Of a DNA stretch of 64,000 nt, positions 49,446 to 60,378 are shown in pieces (positions within the stretch are counted from its first letter, which is position 1; each line of letters starts with the position of its first letter). Source of the stretch: Nonlabens xylanidelens. GTDB taxonomy: Bacteria > Bacteroidota > Bacteroidia > Flavobacteriales > Flavobacteriaceae. Position numbers and translations under genes: made by a program. The stretch covers positions 62,001-126,000 of the forward strand of contig NZ_PTJE01000007.1 in the NCBI RefSeq assembly GCF_002934445.1. Direction: 5' to 3'. The notes under the pieces were generated by a model. It was not told where the DNA came from, did no database searches, and worked only from the letters and a program-made list of their open reading frames with translations.

Positions 49446-49718
49446 ATGACAAACGAAATACACTTTATAGATTTTGAGCCTCAGGTTACTGGAACAACTT
49501 TCTGGCAAGGAAAAACTTACGAATCTAAAGAGTTGGTTCTAGAACGTGCCAATCAATGGATTCGTAAAAATTACAATAATAAAATTGTTAATGTTGAGAC
49601 CATACTTTTACCTGTAAGTAATAAGACAGGTAAAAAGAATACAACTTCAAAAATTAATATGCATGCTGGTCATGTGTACTTGATTCAAGTCATGCGAGTA
49701 TGGTATCAAATAGGATAG
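49446..49718 (+). CDS. Small protein of unknown function
   Basis: The 90-residue soluble protein has no signal peptide. It begins M-T-N-E-I-H-F-I-D-F-E-P-Q-V-T-G-T-T-F-W-Q-G, has a central helix (S-K-E-L-V-L-E-R-A-N-Q-W-I), a basic loop and a C-terminal beta stretch, H-V-Y-L-I-Q-V-M-R-V-W-Y-Q. The alternation suggests a small alpha/beta fold. I do not recognise it. It lies 29 bp before menB but has no obvious menaquinone link. Confidence 0.65.
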   Translation: MTNEIHFIDFEPQVTGTTFWQGKTYESKELVLERANQWIRKNYNNKIVNVETILLPVSNKTGKKNTTSKINMHAGHVYLIQVMRVWYQIG

Positions 49719-49722
49719 ACCT

Positions 49723-49730
49723 TATATTTG
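49723..49730 (+). promoter_or_regulatory. Bacteroidota -7 box (TATATTTG) for menB
   Basis: TATATTTG fits TAnnTTTG and ends 17 nt before ATG 49748. Confidence 0.6.
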
Positions 49731-49747
49731 TATAAAAACTGAATCAT

Positions 49748-50587
49748 ATGTCCATTAACTGGAAAACTGCGATAGAATTTGAAGATATTACTTATAAAAA
49801 AGCTGACGGTATAGCCCGTATTGCTTTTAATAGACCTGAAGTACGCAACGCTTTTAGACCTAAAACGGTGAGCGAGCTTATAAAGGCTTTTTATGACGCA
49901 CAAGAAGATCTTTCTATAGGTGTGGTTATTCTCACTGGAGAAGGACCTTCTAAGAAAGATGGTGGTTGGGCTTTTTGTAGTGGTGGTGATCAAAATGCTC
50001 GTGGACACGATGGCTATAAAGATGACTCTGGGACTGGTAGATTAAATATTCTAGAAGTACAGCGCATGATACGTTTTATGCCTAAAGTGGTTATTTGTGC
50101 AGTACCTGGCTGGGCTGTAGGTGGTGGACACAGTTTACATGTGGTATGTGACATGACTATAGCTAGTAAAGAACATGGTGTTTTTAAACAAACAGATACG
50201 GACGTAGCTAGTGTAGATGCTGGTTATGGTAGTGCATACCTAGCAAAAATGGTAGGGCAGAAAAAAGCTCGCGAGATTTTCTTTTTAGGTCGTACGTATA
50301 GTGCTCAAGAAGCTATGGATATGGGAATGGTAAATGCGGTTGTACCGCATGAAGAACTGGACCAGACGGCTTATGACTGGGGACAAGAAATACTTAAAAA
50401 ATCTCCTATTGCTATAAAAATGGCAAAATTTGCTATGAATGCGACTGATGACGGTATGGTAGGACAACAGGTGTTTGCTGGAGAAATGACACGTCTTATC
50501 TACATGACTGACGAGGCAAAAGAAGGTAGAGAAGCGTTCTTAGAAAAACGTGCTCCAGAATGGGGTAATGATCGTTATATTCCATAA
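49748..50587 (+). CDS. menB: 1,4-dihydroxy-2-naphthoyl-CoA synthase
   Basis: The 279-residue crotonase-fold enzyme has the MenB signatures: R-I-A-F-N-R-P-E-V-R-N-A-F, W-A-F-C-S-G-G-D-Q-N-A-R-G (oxyanion-hole part), P-G-W-A-V-G-G-G-H-S-L-H, D-A-G-Y-G-S-A-Y-L-A and the C-terminal K-R-A-P-E-W. It closes the naphthoquinone ring from O-succinylbenzoyl-CoA. The length is normal. It is monocistronic with its own promoter box and terminator, apart from the other men genes; menC and menE are not in the window. Confidence 0.96.
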   Translation: MSINWKTAIEFEDITYKKADGIARIAFNRPEVRNAFRPKTVSELIKAFYDAQEDLSIGVVILTGEGPSKKDGGWAFCSGGDQNARGHDGYKDDSGTGRLNILEVQRMIRFMPKVVICAVPGWAVGGGHSLHVVCDMTIASKEHGVFKQTDTDVASVDAGYGSAYLAKMVGQKKAREIFFLGRTYSAQEAMDMGMVNAVVPHEELDQTAYDWGQEILKKSPIAIKMAKFAMNATDDGMVGQQVFAGEMTRLIYMTDEAKEGREAFLEKRAPEWGNDRYIP

Positions 50588-50612
50588 TTTTTTTAGAAAA
50601 GATAGAAATTAC

Positions 50613-50644
50613 AAAGTGTCAATTTAAAGAATTGGCACTTTTTT
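50613..50644 (+). terminator. Terminator after menB
   Basis: A 12-bp stem (50613-50624 with 50630-50641) has one G-T wobble pair, a 5-nt loop and a T-run. Confidence 0.85.
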
Positions 50645-50782
50645 ATTTTACGGTAAAAAAAGAGAGCTTTTTGTATCCCAGATTTTACCTGTAACTACAT
50701 AGATTGTACTTAGTTCCATGAGTTTTTACTTACATTAGCACTAGATATAGCTTACAACTATATCTAGCCCAACCACACACTT

Positions 50783-53231
<2,449 letters not shown>

Positions 53232-53248
<17 letters not shown>

Positions 53249-54482
53249 ACTTTTTACTGTTTTAACGCTGTTAGTTAGCGTTATATCATTTGCTCAATTA
53301 AAAGAGTACGATTATAAAAGATCTCTAGATGCTGTAAAAGAGGATTGGCATACGGTTACGGTACCAGATGATGTATTTAGTAAGGTATCTCCATCTTTAA
53401 ATGATATGAGGATTTACGGAATATCTACAGCGCTAGATACTATCGAGGTTCCTTATATTTTAAAGATTAATAAGGAAAAGACTATTTCTCAAAAACATCC
53501 TTTTGAGATTATAAATACTTCAAAAACTGATAAAGGCTATTACTTTACCTTTAAGTTAGACGCACCGACTAGCATTAATAACATACAGTTGTCATTTAAG
53601 GATACAAATTTTGACTGGAAAGTAGACCTAGAAGGTAGCCAGCACTTAAAACAATGGTTTACGATTCTAGAAGATTATAGAATACTAGACATTCACAACA
53701 CGACCTCTGTGTATTCATTTACAGAATTGGTTTTACCAGAATCTAGTTATCGATATTTCCGTGTGCTAGTAAGAAGTGATCAACAGCCTGTGTTGGAATC
53801 TGCTTTAATATCTATGGATAAGCTTATAGATGGTGAGGTAGTAAAGCATCGTGTTAAAACTATGAAACTCAAGGAAGATAAGAGTTCAAAGTCGAGTGTA
53901 TTTGAATTTGAGTTAGAAAATAAAGTTCCTGTAAGTCGTATTAAAGTTCTTGTAGATGCAAATTATGATTACTTCAGAACGATCAATATATCATACCTAT
54001 CTGATAGTATTCATACAGAAAAAGGGTGGAAATATAACTACCGCAACATACGCACAGAGACTCTTAATTCATTAGAATCTAATGAGTTTAAGATTGAAAA
54101 GACGATTGCTCAAAAATTTAGAATATCTGTTTTAAATGACGATAATCAAGCACTAGACATTACATCAGTTGCAGTAGAAGGTTATAAACATGAATTAATA
54201 GCTAGATTCACCCAGCCAGCAGATTATGTACTTGCTTATGGAAACGCATCAGCTTACCGACCTAATTATGATATACAGAAATTTAAAAACACCATTCCTG
54301 CTCAGTTAACGAGTTTAGGATTAGGTAAAGAAGTGGCTATTGATAAAATCAAGCCCACTCAAGTATCACCTTTATTTGAAAACGAATGGTGGCTTTGGGT
54401 GGTTATGGGAATTGTTATTACTTTATTAGCTGGTTTTACATTTAAGATGTTGAGTAATACTAACAATAAGATAGAAAAGTAG
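53232..54482 (+). CDS. DUF3999 family protein
   Basis: The 416-residue protein has a signal peptide (K-L-F-T-V-L-T-L-L-V-S-V-I-S-F-A-Q). A large beta-rich periplasmic region (~25-375) and a C-terminal helix (W-W-L-W-V-V-M-G-I-V-I-T-L-L-A-G) with a short polar end follow. Typical DUF3999 pieces are Y-R-Y-F-R-V-L-V and S-P-L-F-E-N-E-W-W-L-W. It is presumably a partner of the DUF2339 protein, whose gene it overlaps by 17 nt. Role unknown. Confidence 0.85.
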
Positions 54483-54502
54483 AGTAGTGTTTGTATAAAT
54501 TC

Positions 54503-54518
54503 CGCTTTCGCGAAAGCG
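54503..54518. repeat. Dispersed palindrome, exact copy
   Basis: CGCTTTCGCGAAAGCG between the convergent DUF3999 and epimerase genes, 20 bp past the DUF3999 stop. Flank symmetry extends by TTC/GAA. Confidence 0.95.
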
Positions 54519-54547
54519 GAACTAAAATTAATCTTCTTTAGGGTTTT

Positions 54548-55363
54548 TTATAGAGCAATACTACTTTCTACCACATCTTCTATGGTAAGTTGAAGATGTT
54601 TAGGAAGTAAATTATCTTTAGGTAATACAGCTAGATGTCTATCTTCATTAGAATCAAAGACCTGCTTTAATAAAGGAGTAGGAGTGCCCAGTCGCTCACA
54701 AATATCACTTACTAAATCTATATGGTGGATAAGATTGCGGCTACCTAAATGAAAAATACCACGACGTCTTCTATTAATAATATAATGGAGTTGTTGTACT
54801 AGTTTTTTAATATGTGTCGCGTTAATAACCACATTAGGAAAGACCTCGATAGCTTCATTTCTCTTAAGTTGATCTTTGATCTCATTAAGGCGTGGTGAGC
54901 CGGTACCGTAAATCATAGGTATTCTACAAATCACGTACTTAGAAACTGGTTTTCTAAGCAATTCATTTTCAATTCTTATTTTAAAACGGCCATAAATACT
55001 TTCTGATAGTGTTTTATCATACTCATAACTTGGGTAGTTAGTAAAACGGTCAAAAACGTTTGCACTAGATAGAAAAATCACCTTGCAATCTCGATTATCT
55101 ATGTAGTTAGAAATCTCAAAATGCATTCTTAAAAGACTATTCACATTACCTCTTACGGCGGTTACTATAAATTTAGGTTTTAAATTATCTAGTAGTATGT
55201 CTAGACTTTCTAATTCATAATCAAATTGATGAAAATGCTTATTTTTTTCAAAGACTTTACTATCTGTTTTATAGGTAGCATGTACATCAAAAAAAGGCGC
55301 AAGCTCTTTATAAAGGGCATTCCCTATAAAGCCGCTTCCGCCTAGTATTAAGATTCTATTCAA
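54548..55363 (-). CDS. NAD-dependent epimerase/dehydratase-like (extended SDR) protein
   Basis: The 271-residue protein has the nucleotide-binding motif L-I-L-G-G-S-G-F-I-G-N-A-L at the N-terminus. A possible catalytic Y-E-Y-D-K follows S-S-A-N-V-F-D (about 98-118), similar to RmlD-type reductases. It may modify a sugar nucleotide, but other substrates are possible. It lies 11 nt downstream of gcvT in the same direction, so it is probably cotranscribed, with no evident functional link. Confidence 0.78.
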   Translation of the reverse strand: MNRILILGGSGFIGNALYKELAPFFDVHATYKTDSKVFEKNKHFHQFDYELESLDILLDNLKPKFIVTAVRGNVNSLLRMHFEISNYIDNRDCKVIFLSSANVFDRFTNYPSYEYDKTLSESIYGRFKIRIENELLRKPVSKYVICRIPMIYGTGSPRLNEIKDQLKRNEAIEVFPNVVINATHIKKLVQQLHYIINRRRRGIFHLGSRNLIHHIDLVSDICERLGTPTPLLKQVFDSNEDRHLAVLPKDNLLPKHLQLTIEDVVESSIAL

Positions 55364-55374
55364 AAATGTAAGAT

Positions 55375-56457
55375 TTACTTTTTATAAAAAGGTAGTTTTA
55401 CTACTGTGGCAGGTACTAACTTTTTTCTAATTTGTATGTGTATTTTACTACCAGGAGTGGCAAAAATAGGTGGTACATAACCCATTCCTATTCCTATTCC
55501 CATAGATGGAGACATGGTACCGCTGGTAACTATTCCTAGATCTTGCTGGCTGCTATCTTTAATTTCATAACCACCACGAGGTATAGCACGCTCGTCCATT
55601 TCAAAGGCGATTAATTTTCTGTCTACACCTTTTTCTTTGTGTTCTAATAACTGCTCGTGGTTTACAAAATCTTTAGTGAATTTTGTAACCCATCCTAGTC
55701 CAGCTTCATATGGAGAAGTGGTGTCGTCTATATCATTACCATAAAGACAGTAACCCATTTCTAATCTCAAGGTATCACGTGCAGCAAGACCTATAGGTTT
55801 GATACCATAATCTGCCCCAGCTTCAAAAACCTTATTCCAGATTTGTTCTACCTCAGTGTTTTTACAATAGATCTCAAAACCACCAGAACCTGTATAACCA
55901 GTTGCACTAATGATTACGTTTTCTATACCTGCAAAGTCAGATACTTCAAAGTGATAAAATTTAATAGCACTTAAATCTACAGAAGTAAGTGATTGCATTG
56001 CTTCTACAGCTTTAGGTCCTTGAATAGCAAGAAGTGAATAATCTTCAGAAAGATTTTTCATGTCTGCATTCATGGTATTATGAGAGGTAATGTGATCCCA
56101 ATCTTTATCAATATTAGAAGCATTTACTACTAGTAAATATTGCTCTTCTTTGATTTTATAAACAATCATGTCATCTACTATACCGCCAGTAGCGTTAGGT
56201 AGGTAACTATATTGAGCTCTTCCTACTGTAAGTTTAGACGCGTCATTAGAAGATACTTTTTGAACTAGATTTAAAGCCTCAGGTCCAGAAATTAAAAATT
56301 CTCCCATGTGAGAAACGTCAAAAACACCCACGTTATCTCTAACAGTCTGGTGTTCTATATTAACACCTTCATATTGAACAGGCATATTATATCCAGCAAA
56401 AGGAACCATTTTTGCTCCTAATGATTCATGTATAGCGGTAAGCGCGGTATTTTTCAT
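55375..56457 (-). CDS. gcvT: Aminomethyltransferase of the glycine cleavage system (T protein)
   Basis: The 360-residue protein starts [10 protein letters not shown]. The folate-binding signatures are [41 protein letters not shown] and R-D-T-L-R-L-E-M-G. The conserved Asp in the D-D-M motif activates tetrahydrofolate. It transfers the aminomethyl carbon of glycine to tetrahydrofolate. Other gcv genes are not nearby, which is usual in this group. Confidence 0.95.
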   Translation of the reverse strand: MKNTALTAIHESLGAKMVPFAGYNMPVQYEGVNIEHQTVRDNVGVFDVSHMGEFLISGPEALNLVQKVSSNDASKLTVGRAQYSYLPNATGGIVDDMIVYKIKEEQYLLVVNASNIDKDWDHITSHNTMNADMKNLSEDYSLLAIQGPKAVEAMQSLTSVDLSAIKFYHFEVSDFAGIENVIISATGYTGSGGFEIYCKNTEVEQIWNKVFEAGADYGIKPIGLAARDTLRLEMGYCLYGNDIDDTTSPYEAGLGWVTKFTKDFVNHEQLLEHKEKGVDRKLIAFEMDERAIPRGGYEIKDSSQQDLGIVTSGTMSPSMGIGIGMGYVPPIFATPGSKIHIQIRKKLVPATVVKLPFYKK

Positions 56458-56604
56458 ATTCTAATTTTTACGAGTTCAAATGTAGAGATTTCTCCTTTAA
56501 ATAGCACACCTTTTTAGATTCTGAAAAAGCTAACTAATTCACAATTCTAATTAAATAGCTTTACACTCGATTTCCTTAACTTGCAGATTCATAAAATTGA
56601 CACT

Positions 56605-58149
56605 TTGAAAATTCTAAGCGCACAACAACTGGCAGAAGCTGATCTGTCCACAATTAATAAACAACAAATTTCTAGTAACGACTTAATGGAGCGTGTGGCA
56701 ACACTCGTTTTTGAAAGACTCCATCAACGATTAAATGGTTCACCAGTGCCTGTAAAAATCTTTTGTGGGATAGGAAATAACGGTGGTGATGGTCTTGCGA
56801 TAGCTAGACACATGATACAACATGGTTACCATGTAAAAGTTTATGTCACTAATTGTAGTAAAAAAAGGTCTCCAGACTTTTTAGTAAACTATGACCGTAT
56901 AAAAGATGTGACTAACGAGTGGCCGGTGTTATTGAGCTGTAAAGAAGATTTTCCAGAAATCACACCTCAGGACTTTATTATAGATGCCATCTTTGGTACA
57001 GGTATTAATAGACCTGTAGATGGCTGGATGGCAGATTTAATAGTCTATTTAAATAGTGTGAAAGCATTTAAAGTTGCTATCGATATGCCTAGTGGCCTGT
57101 ATGCAAATACAGCACATAAAACTGATGATGCCATCTTACAAGCAGACCATACCTTTACTTTTCAAACGCCTAAACTATCTTTTTTCCTTCCAGAAACCGG
57201 TCAGTACACCGGTACTTTTGAGGTGATTAATATAGGGTTAGATCCTGAGTATTTAATGGCAGCAGCGCCAATAGCTCAATTGATTACTAGAGAGGCTGCT
57301 CAAAATATGTATCAACCTCGAGAGAAATTTTCTTATAAAGGAGATTATGGTCACGTGTTAACATTTGCTGGTAGTAAAGGTAAGATGGGTGCCGCTGTAC
57401 TTTGTGCAGGAGCAGCCATAAATGCAGGAGCAGGTAAAGTGACGGCCTATATCCCAGAAGACGGTAATTTTATAATGCAATCTTCTTTACCAGAGGTAAT
57501 GACGGTAGAAAGTGAAGGAGAAGAATACATAACAGATTTTAAAAACCCTATTGAGAATGCTGTTTTATGCATAGGTCCTGGAATAGGTGTGAAGAAGTAT
57601 ACGTGTTCCGCTTTCGCGAAAGCGGTAAAAGAACAATCTACTCCTATAGTTATTGATGCTGACGGAATTCAAATTCTAGCAAAGCATCCAGAATTAATAA
57701 AAGATATACCTAAAGATTCTATTTTAACTCCTCACGATGGCGAGCTTAAAAAGTTGATAGGTGAGTGGGATAATAGTTATACAAGGTTAGAAAAAGCACA
57801 AGAGTTTTCTAAGAAAAACAATGTAATTCTTGTATTAAAAGGAGCACATACCATTACTGTCGCAGGTTCTGGTCAGTATGTTAACAGTACAGGAAATCCT
57901 GGAATGGCAACTGCAGGTAGTGGCGATGTGTTGAGTGGTATTATAGCTTCATTCCTTGCACAAGGATATGACCCACTTACGGCAGCTGCATTCTCTGTGT
58001 ATTTACATGGAGCCAGTGGCGATCTAGCATCACAAACATATGCACATGAGGGTCTTAAGGCTTCCATAATATCTAATTTTATAGGTTCTAGTATACTCCA
58101 GCTATTTAGAAATCCGGCGCAAGAGCAACAAGCGCAACCACAGAGTTAA
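56605..58149 (+). CDS. nnr: Bifunctional NAD(P)H-hydrate epimerase / ADP-dependent dehydratase
   Basis: The protein is about 514 residues from TTG 56605 (K-I-L-S-A-Q-Q-L-A-E-A-D, the family N-terminus). The next upstream in-frame start is also TTG (56581), and no ATG is available. The YjeF-N epimerase domain (~1-210) has C-G-I-G-N-N-G-G-D-G-L-A-I-A-R. The ribokinase-like dehydratase domain (~225-500) has T-P-H-D-G-E-L and N-P-G-M-A-T-A-G-S-G-D-V-L-S-G. It repairs hydrated NAD(P)H. An exact palindrome copy at 57609-57624 encodes S-A-F-A-K-A-V in the dehydratase domain. Confidence 0.93.
   Translation: MKILSAQQLAEADLSTINKQQISSNDLMERVATLVFERLHQRLNGSPVPVKIFCGIGNNGGDGLAIARHMIQHGYHVKVYVTNCSKKRSPDFLVNYDRIKDVTNEWPVLLSCKEDFPEITPQDFIIDAIFGTGINRPVDGWMADLIVYLNSVKAFKVAIDMPSGLYANTAHKTDDAILQADHTFTFQTPKLSFFLPETGQYTGTFEVINIGLDPEYLMAAAPIAQLITREAAQNMYQPREKFSYKGDYGHVLTFAGSKGKMGAAVLCAGAAINAGAGKVTAYIPEDGNFIMQSSLPEVMTVESEGEEYITDFKNPIENAVLCIGPGIGVKKYTCSAFAKAVKEQSTPIVIDADGIQILAKHPELIKDIPKDSILTPHDGELKKLIGEWDNSYTRLEKAQEFSKKNNVILVLKGAHTITVAGSGQYVNSTGNPGMATAGSGDVLSGIIASFLAQGYDPLTAAAFSVYLHGASGDLASQTYAHEGLKASIISNFIGSSILQLFRNPAQEQQAQPQS
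57609..57624. repeat. Dispersed palindrome, exact copy inside nnr
   Basis: CGCTTTCGCGAAAGCG, read as AFAKA in the dehydratase domain. One further C/G pair extends the symmetry. Confidence 0.95.
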
Positions 58150-58188
58150 ACTTTTTGTTTAATATTGCCGCAGTCTAAACAGCCCATC

Positions 58189-59691
58189 ATGACACACGAA
58201 ATTTCTTCAAAACGTTTAAGTTTAAAAGATTTACAGCACATAGTAAATAATGTTACAGCTCTAAAATTATCAGATAACGCTGCACAAGCCGTAAAGGAGT
58301 GTAGAGATTATTTAGATAAAAACTTTGGCGATACAAATAGCAAACCTACTTATGGTATCAATACAGGATTTGGTTCTTTGTGTAATACCCAGATAGAGAG
58401 TGATCAACTAACGCAGTTGCAACATAATCTAATTATGTCACATGCATGTGGGGCAGGAGAAGAGGTTCCAGAAAAGATAGTGAGATTGATGCTTTTTCTT
58501 AAAGTTCAAAGTTTAAGCTATGGACATAGTGGAATAAGTATAGCTGTAATACAGCGATTAATTGATTTTTACAATGCAGGAGTGCATCCAGTAGTTTATC
58601 AACAAGGTTCTTTAGGAGCATCTGGAGATCTTGCACCACTAGCACATCTTGCTTTACCCTTAATAGGATTAGGAGAGGTTTCTTACCTAGGAAAACGATA
58701 TACTGGTGCTGAAATCAATGATCTTATGGGATGGGATTCTCTCCAATTACAGTCTAAGGAAGGTCTAGCTCTTATTAATGGTACGCAATTCATGCTAGCT
58801 TATGGAGTTTATTTAAGTCTAGAATCTCAAAAACTATGGTACTGGTCACATGTGACTACCGCTATATCTTTAGATGGTTTTTCTTGTAATATGTCACCCT
58901 TTGACGAGCGAATTCACTTGATAAGACCACACAAAGGACAGCTTAAGAGTGCTTCCATTATCCGCGATTTATTAGAAGACAGTCAGATAGCGTCTGGTAA
59001 AAAAGAGAATGTACAAGATCCTTATAGTTTTAGATGCACACCACAAGTTCATGGTGCTACAAAGGACACACTAGATCATGTTATTAAAACAATAGTGACA
59101 GAATGTAACTCAGTTACCGATAATCCTAATGTATTTCCAGAATCTGACACCATTATATCTGGTGGTAATTTTCATGGACAACCACTAGCTCTAGCTCTAG
59201 ATTTTCTTTCTATAGCAATGAGTGAAATAGCCAGCATTAGTGAGCGTAGGATATTTCAATTAATGAGCGGTACTCGTGGTTTACCACCTTTCTTATGTAA
59301 TAATGCCGGTTTAAATAGTGGTTTAATGATTATTCAATATACCGCAGCAAGTATAGTAAGTCAGAATAGACATCTTGCAAATCCAGCTTCTACAGATAGT
59401 ATCGTTAGTTCTAACGGGCAAGAAGATCATGTAAGTATGGGGGCAAATGCTGCAACTAAGGCTTATAAAATAATTGATAATATAAAAACAGTACTTGCCA
59501 TAGAACTTATAAGTGGTACACAAGCATTAGAATTTCAAGGCAAGAAAACATCTGACTTTTTAGAATCTATAGTTATGCTACTGCGCAGTTCTGTACCTTT
59601 TTACGACACGGATAGAGTCATGTATGGAGATATTCAACTAGCTAGAGAGTTAATGGATTCCACAGCTTTGGACCTAGAAATAATAAATTAA
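58189..59691 (+). CDS. hutH: Histidine ammonia-lyase (aromatic amino acid lyase family)
   Basis: The protein is 500 residues from ATG 58189. The MIO-forming A-S-G triad is at 144-146 within G-S-L-G-A-S-G-D-L-A-P-L-A-H. Other signatures are Y-G-I-N-T-G-F-G (active-site Tyr 55), R-C-T-P-Q-V-H-G-A, T-D-N-P-N-V-F, G-G-N-F-H-G-Q-P and H-V-S-M-G-A-N-A. It removes ammonia from His to give urocanate. The rest of the hut pathway is not adjacent, and related lyases act on Phe or Tyr, so the substrate is inferred. It follows nnr by 39 nt and has a strong terminator. Confidence 0.88.
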   Translation: MTHEISSKRLSLKDLQHIVNNVTALKLSDNAAQAVKECRDYLDKNFGDTNSKPTYGINTGFGSLCNTQIESDQLTQLQHNLIMSHACGAGEEVPEKIVRLMLFLKVQSLSYGHSGISIAVIQRLIDFYNAGVHPVVYQQGSLGASGDLAPLAHLALPLIGLGEVSYLGKRYTGAEINDLMGWDSLQLQSKEGLALINGTQFMLAYGVYLSLESQKLWYWSHVTTAISLDGFSCNMSPFDERIHLIRPHKGQLKSASIIRDLLEDSQIASGKKENVQDPYSFRCTPQVHGATKDTLDHVIKTIVTECNSVTDNPNVFPESDTIISGGNFHGQPLALALDFLSIAMSEIASISERRIFQLMSGTRGLPPFLCNNAGLNSGLMIIQYTAASIVSQNRHLANPASTDSIVSSNGQEDHVSMGANAATKAYKIIDNIKTVLAIELISGTQALEFQGKKTSDFLESIVMLLRSSVPFYDTDRVMYGDIQLARELMDSTALDLEIIN

Positions 59692-59692
59692 G

Positions 59693-59732
59693 AAAAGAGG
59701 TGAACGTTACTATAGTTCACCTCTTTTTTTTT
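59693..59732. terminator. Bidirectional terminator between hutH and the convergent gene
   Basis: A perfect 13-bp stem (59693-59705 with 59715-59727) has a 9-nt loop and a T-run to 59732. The T-run touches the stop of the minus-strand gene. Confidence 0.9.
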
Positions 59733-60102
59733 AATTGAGTAATTGAGAGTTGGTCCAGTTGATGGCATGTTCTTTATTGAAAAAAGATTGTAGCTTTCCA
59801 GGTTTAAAGAACTTACTCTCTAGATCTACAGAGCTTATAATTTGAGAATTGCTCTCCACTATACTTATACTTCTTAAATTTTGATGTTTTGTATTATATA
59901 AATGCACCATAGGATCTATGCTGTAACTATTCTCGCGCATACTTATATATCCTAATTTTTGCTCGGTACCATAATGAGCAATAATCTCATCGTTAAGTAT
60001 GGAGTTAAGAGCCATATTAAAGTGTATACCTTCATTAATTATACCTATAATTATATCTTTATGTAATTCAAATTTTCCGAACCCTAATTCTAAAATATTC
60101 AT
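59731..60102 (-). CDS. SpoIIAA/STAS-like small protein
   Basis: The 123-residue cytosolic protein has an alternating beta/alpha pattern: F-G-K-F-E-L-H-K-D-I-I-I-G-I-I-N-E-G, K-L-G-Y-I-S-M-R-E-N-S-Y-S-I-D-P, I-S-I-V-E-S and a final A-I-N-W-T. From memory this resembles the SpoIIAA-like/STAS-SEC14 proteins common in Flavobacteriia (x-K-x-G-Y-I-x-x-R-x-N-S-Y-S-x-D-P). A signalling or lipid-binding role is possible but unknown. The 276 bp between it and clpC hold only the clpC terminator. Confidence 0.65.
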   Translation of the reverse strand: MNILELGFGKFELHKDIIIGIINEGIHFNMALNSILNDEIIAHYGTEQKLGYISMRENSYSIDPMVHLYNTKHQNLRSISIVESNSQIISSVDLESKFFKPGKLQSFFNKEHAINWTNSQLLN

Positions 60103-60317
60103 AATTCAATTCTTAAATCGAGGTGCAAATATAAGTGCTTTTTACTATGCGTGCATAATAAAAAATGTAACCAAAGATTAATCGATCAACTACTTAATTG
60201 ATAGTTTTAAGACCAAAAAAGAGTATGAATATGTCTTTTTCGCCTCATTTTCACTAAAGGATTACTTATATGTTTTTTCATATTTCATGATAAAAATAAC
60301 ATAAAACAACAGGTCAT

Positions 60318-60359
60318 AAAAAAAACGAGTCTTAAGAAATACATCTTAAGACTCGTTTT
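60318..60359 (-). terminator. Terminator of clpC
   Basis: A perfect 16-bp stem (60322-60337 with 60344-60359) has a 6-nt loop and a T-run on the minus strand, 20 bp past the clpC stop. Confidence 0.92.
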
Positions 60360-60378
60360 AAAGAAATTATTTTGAAAA

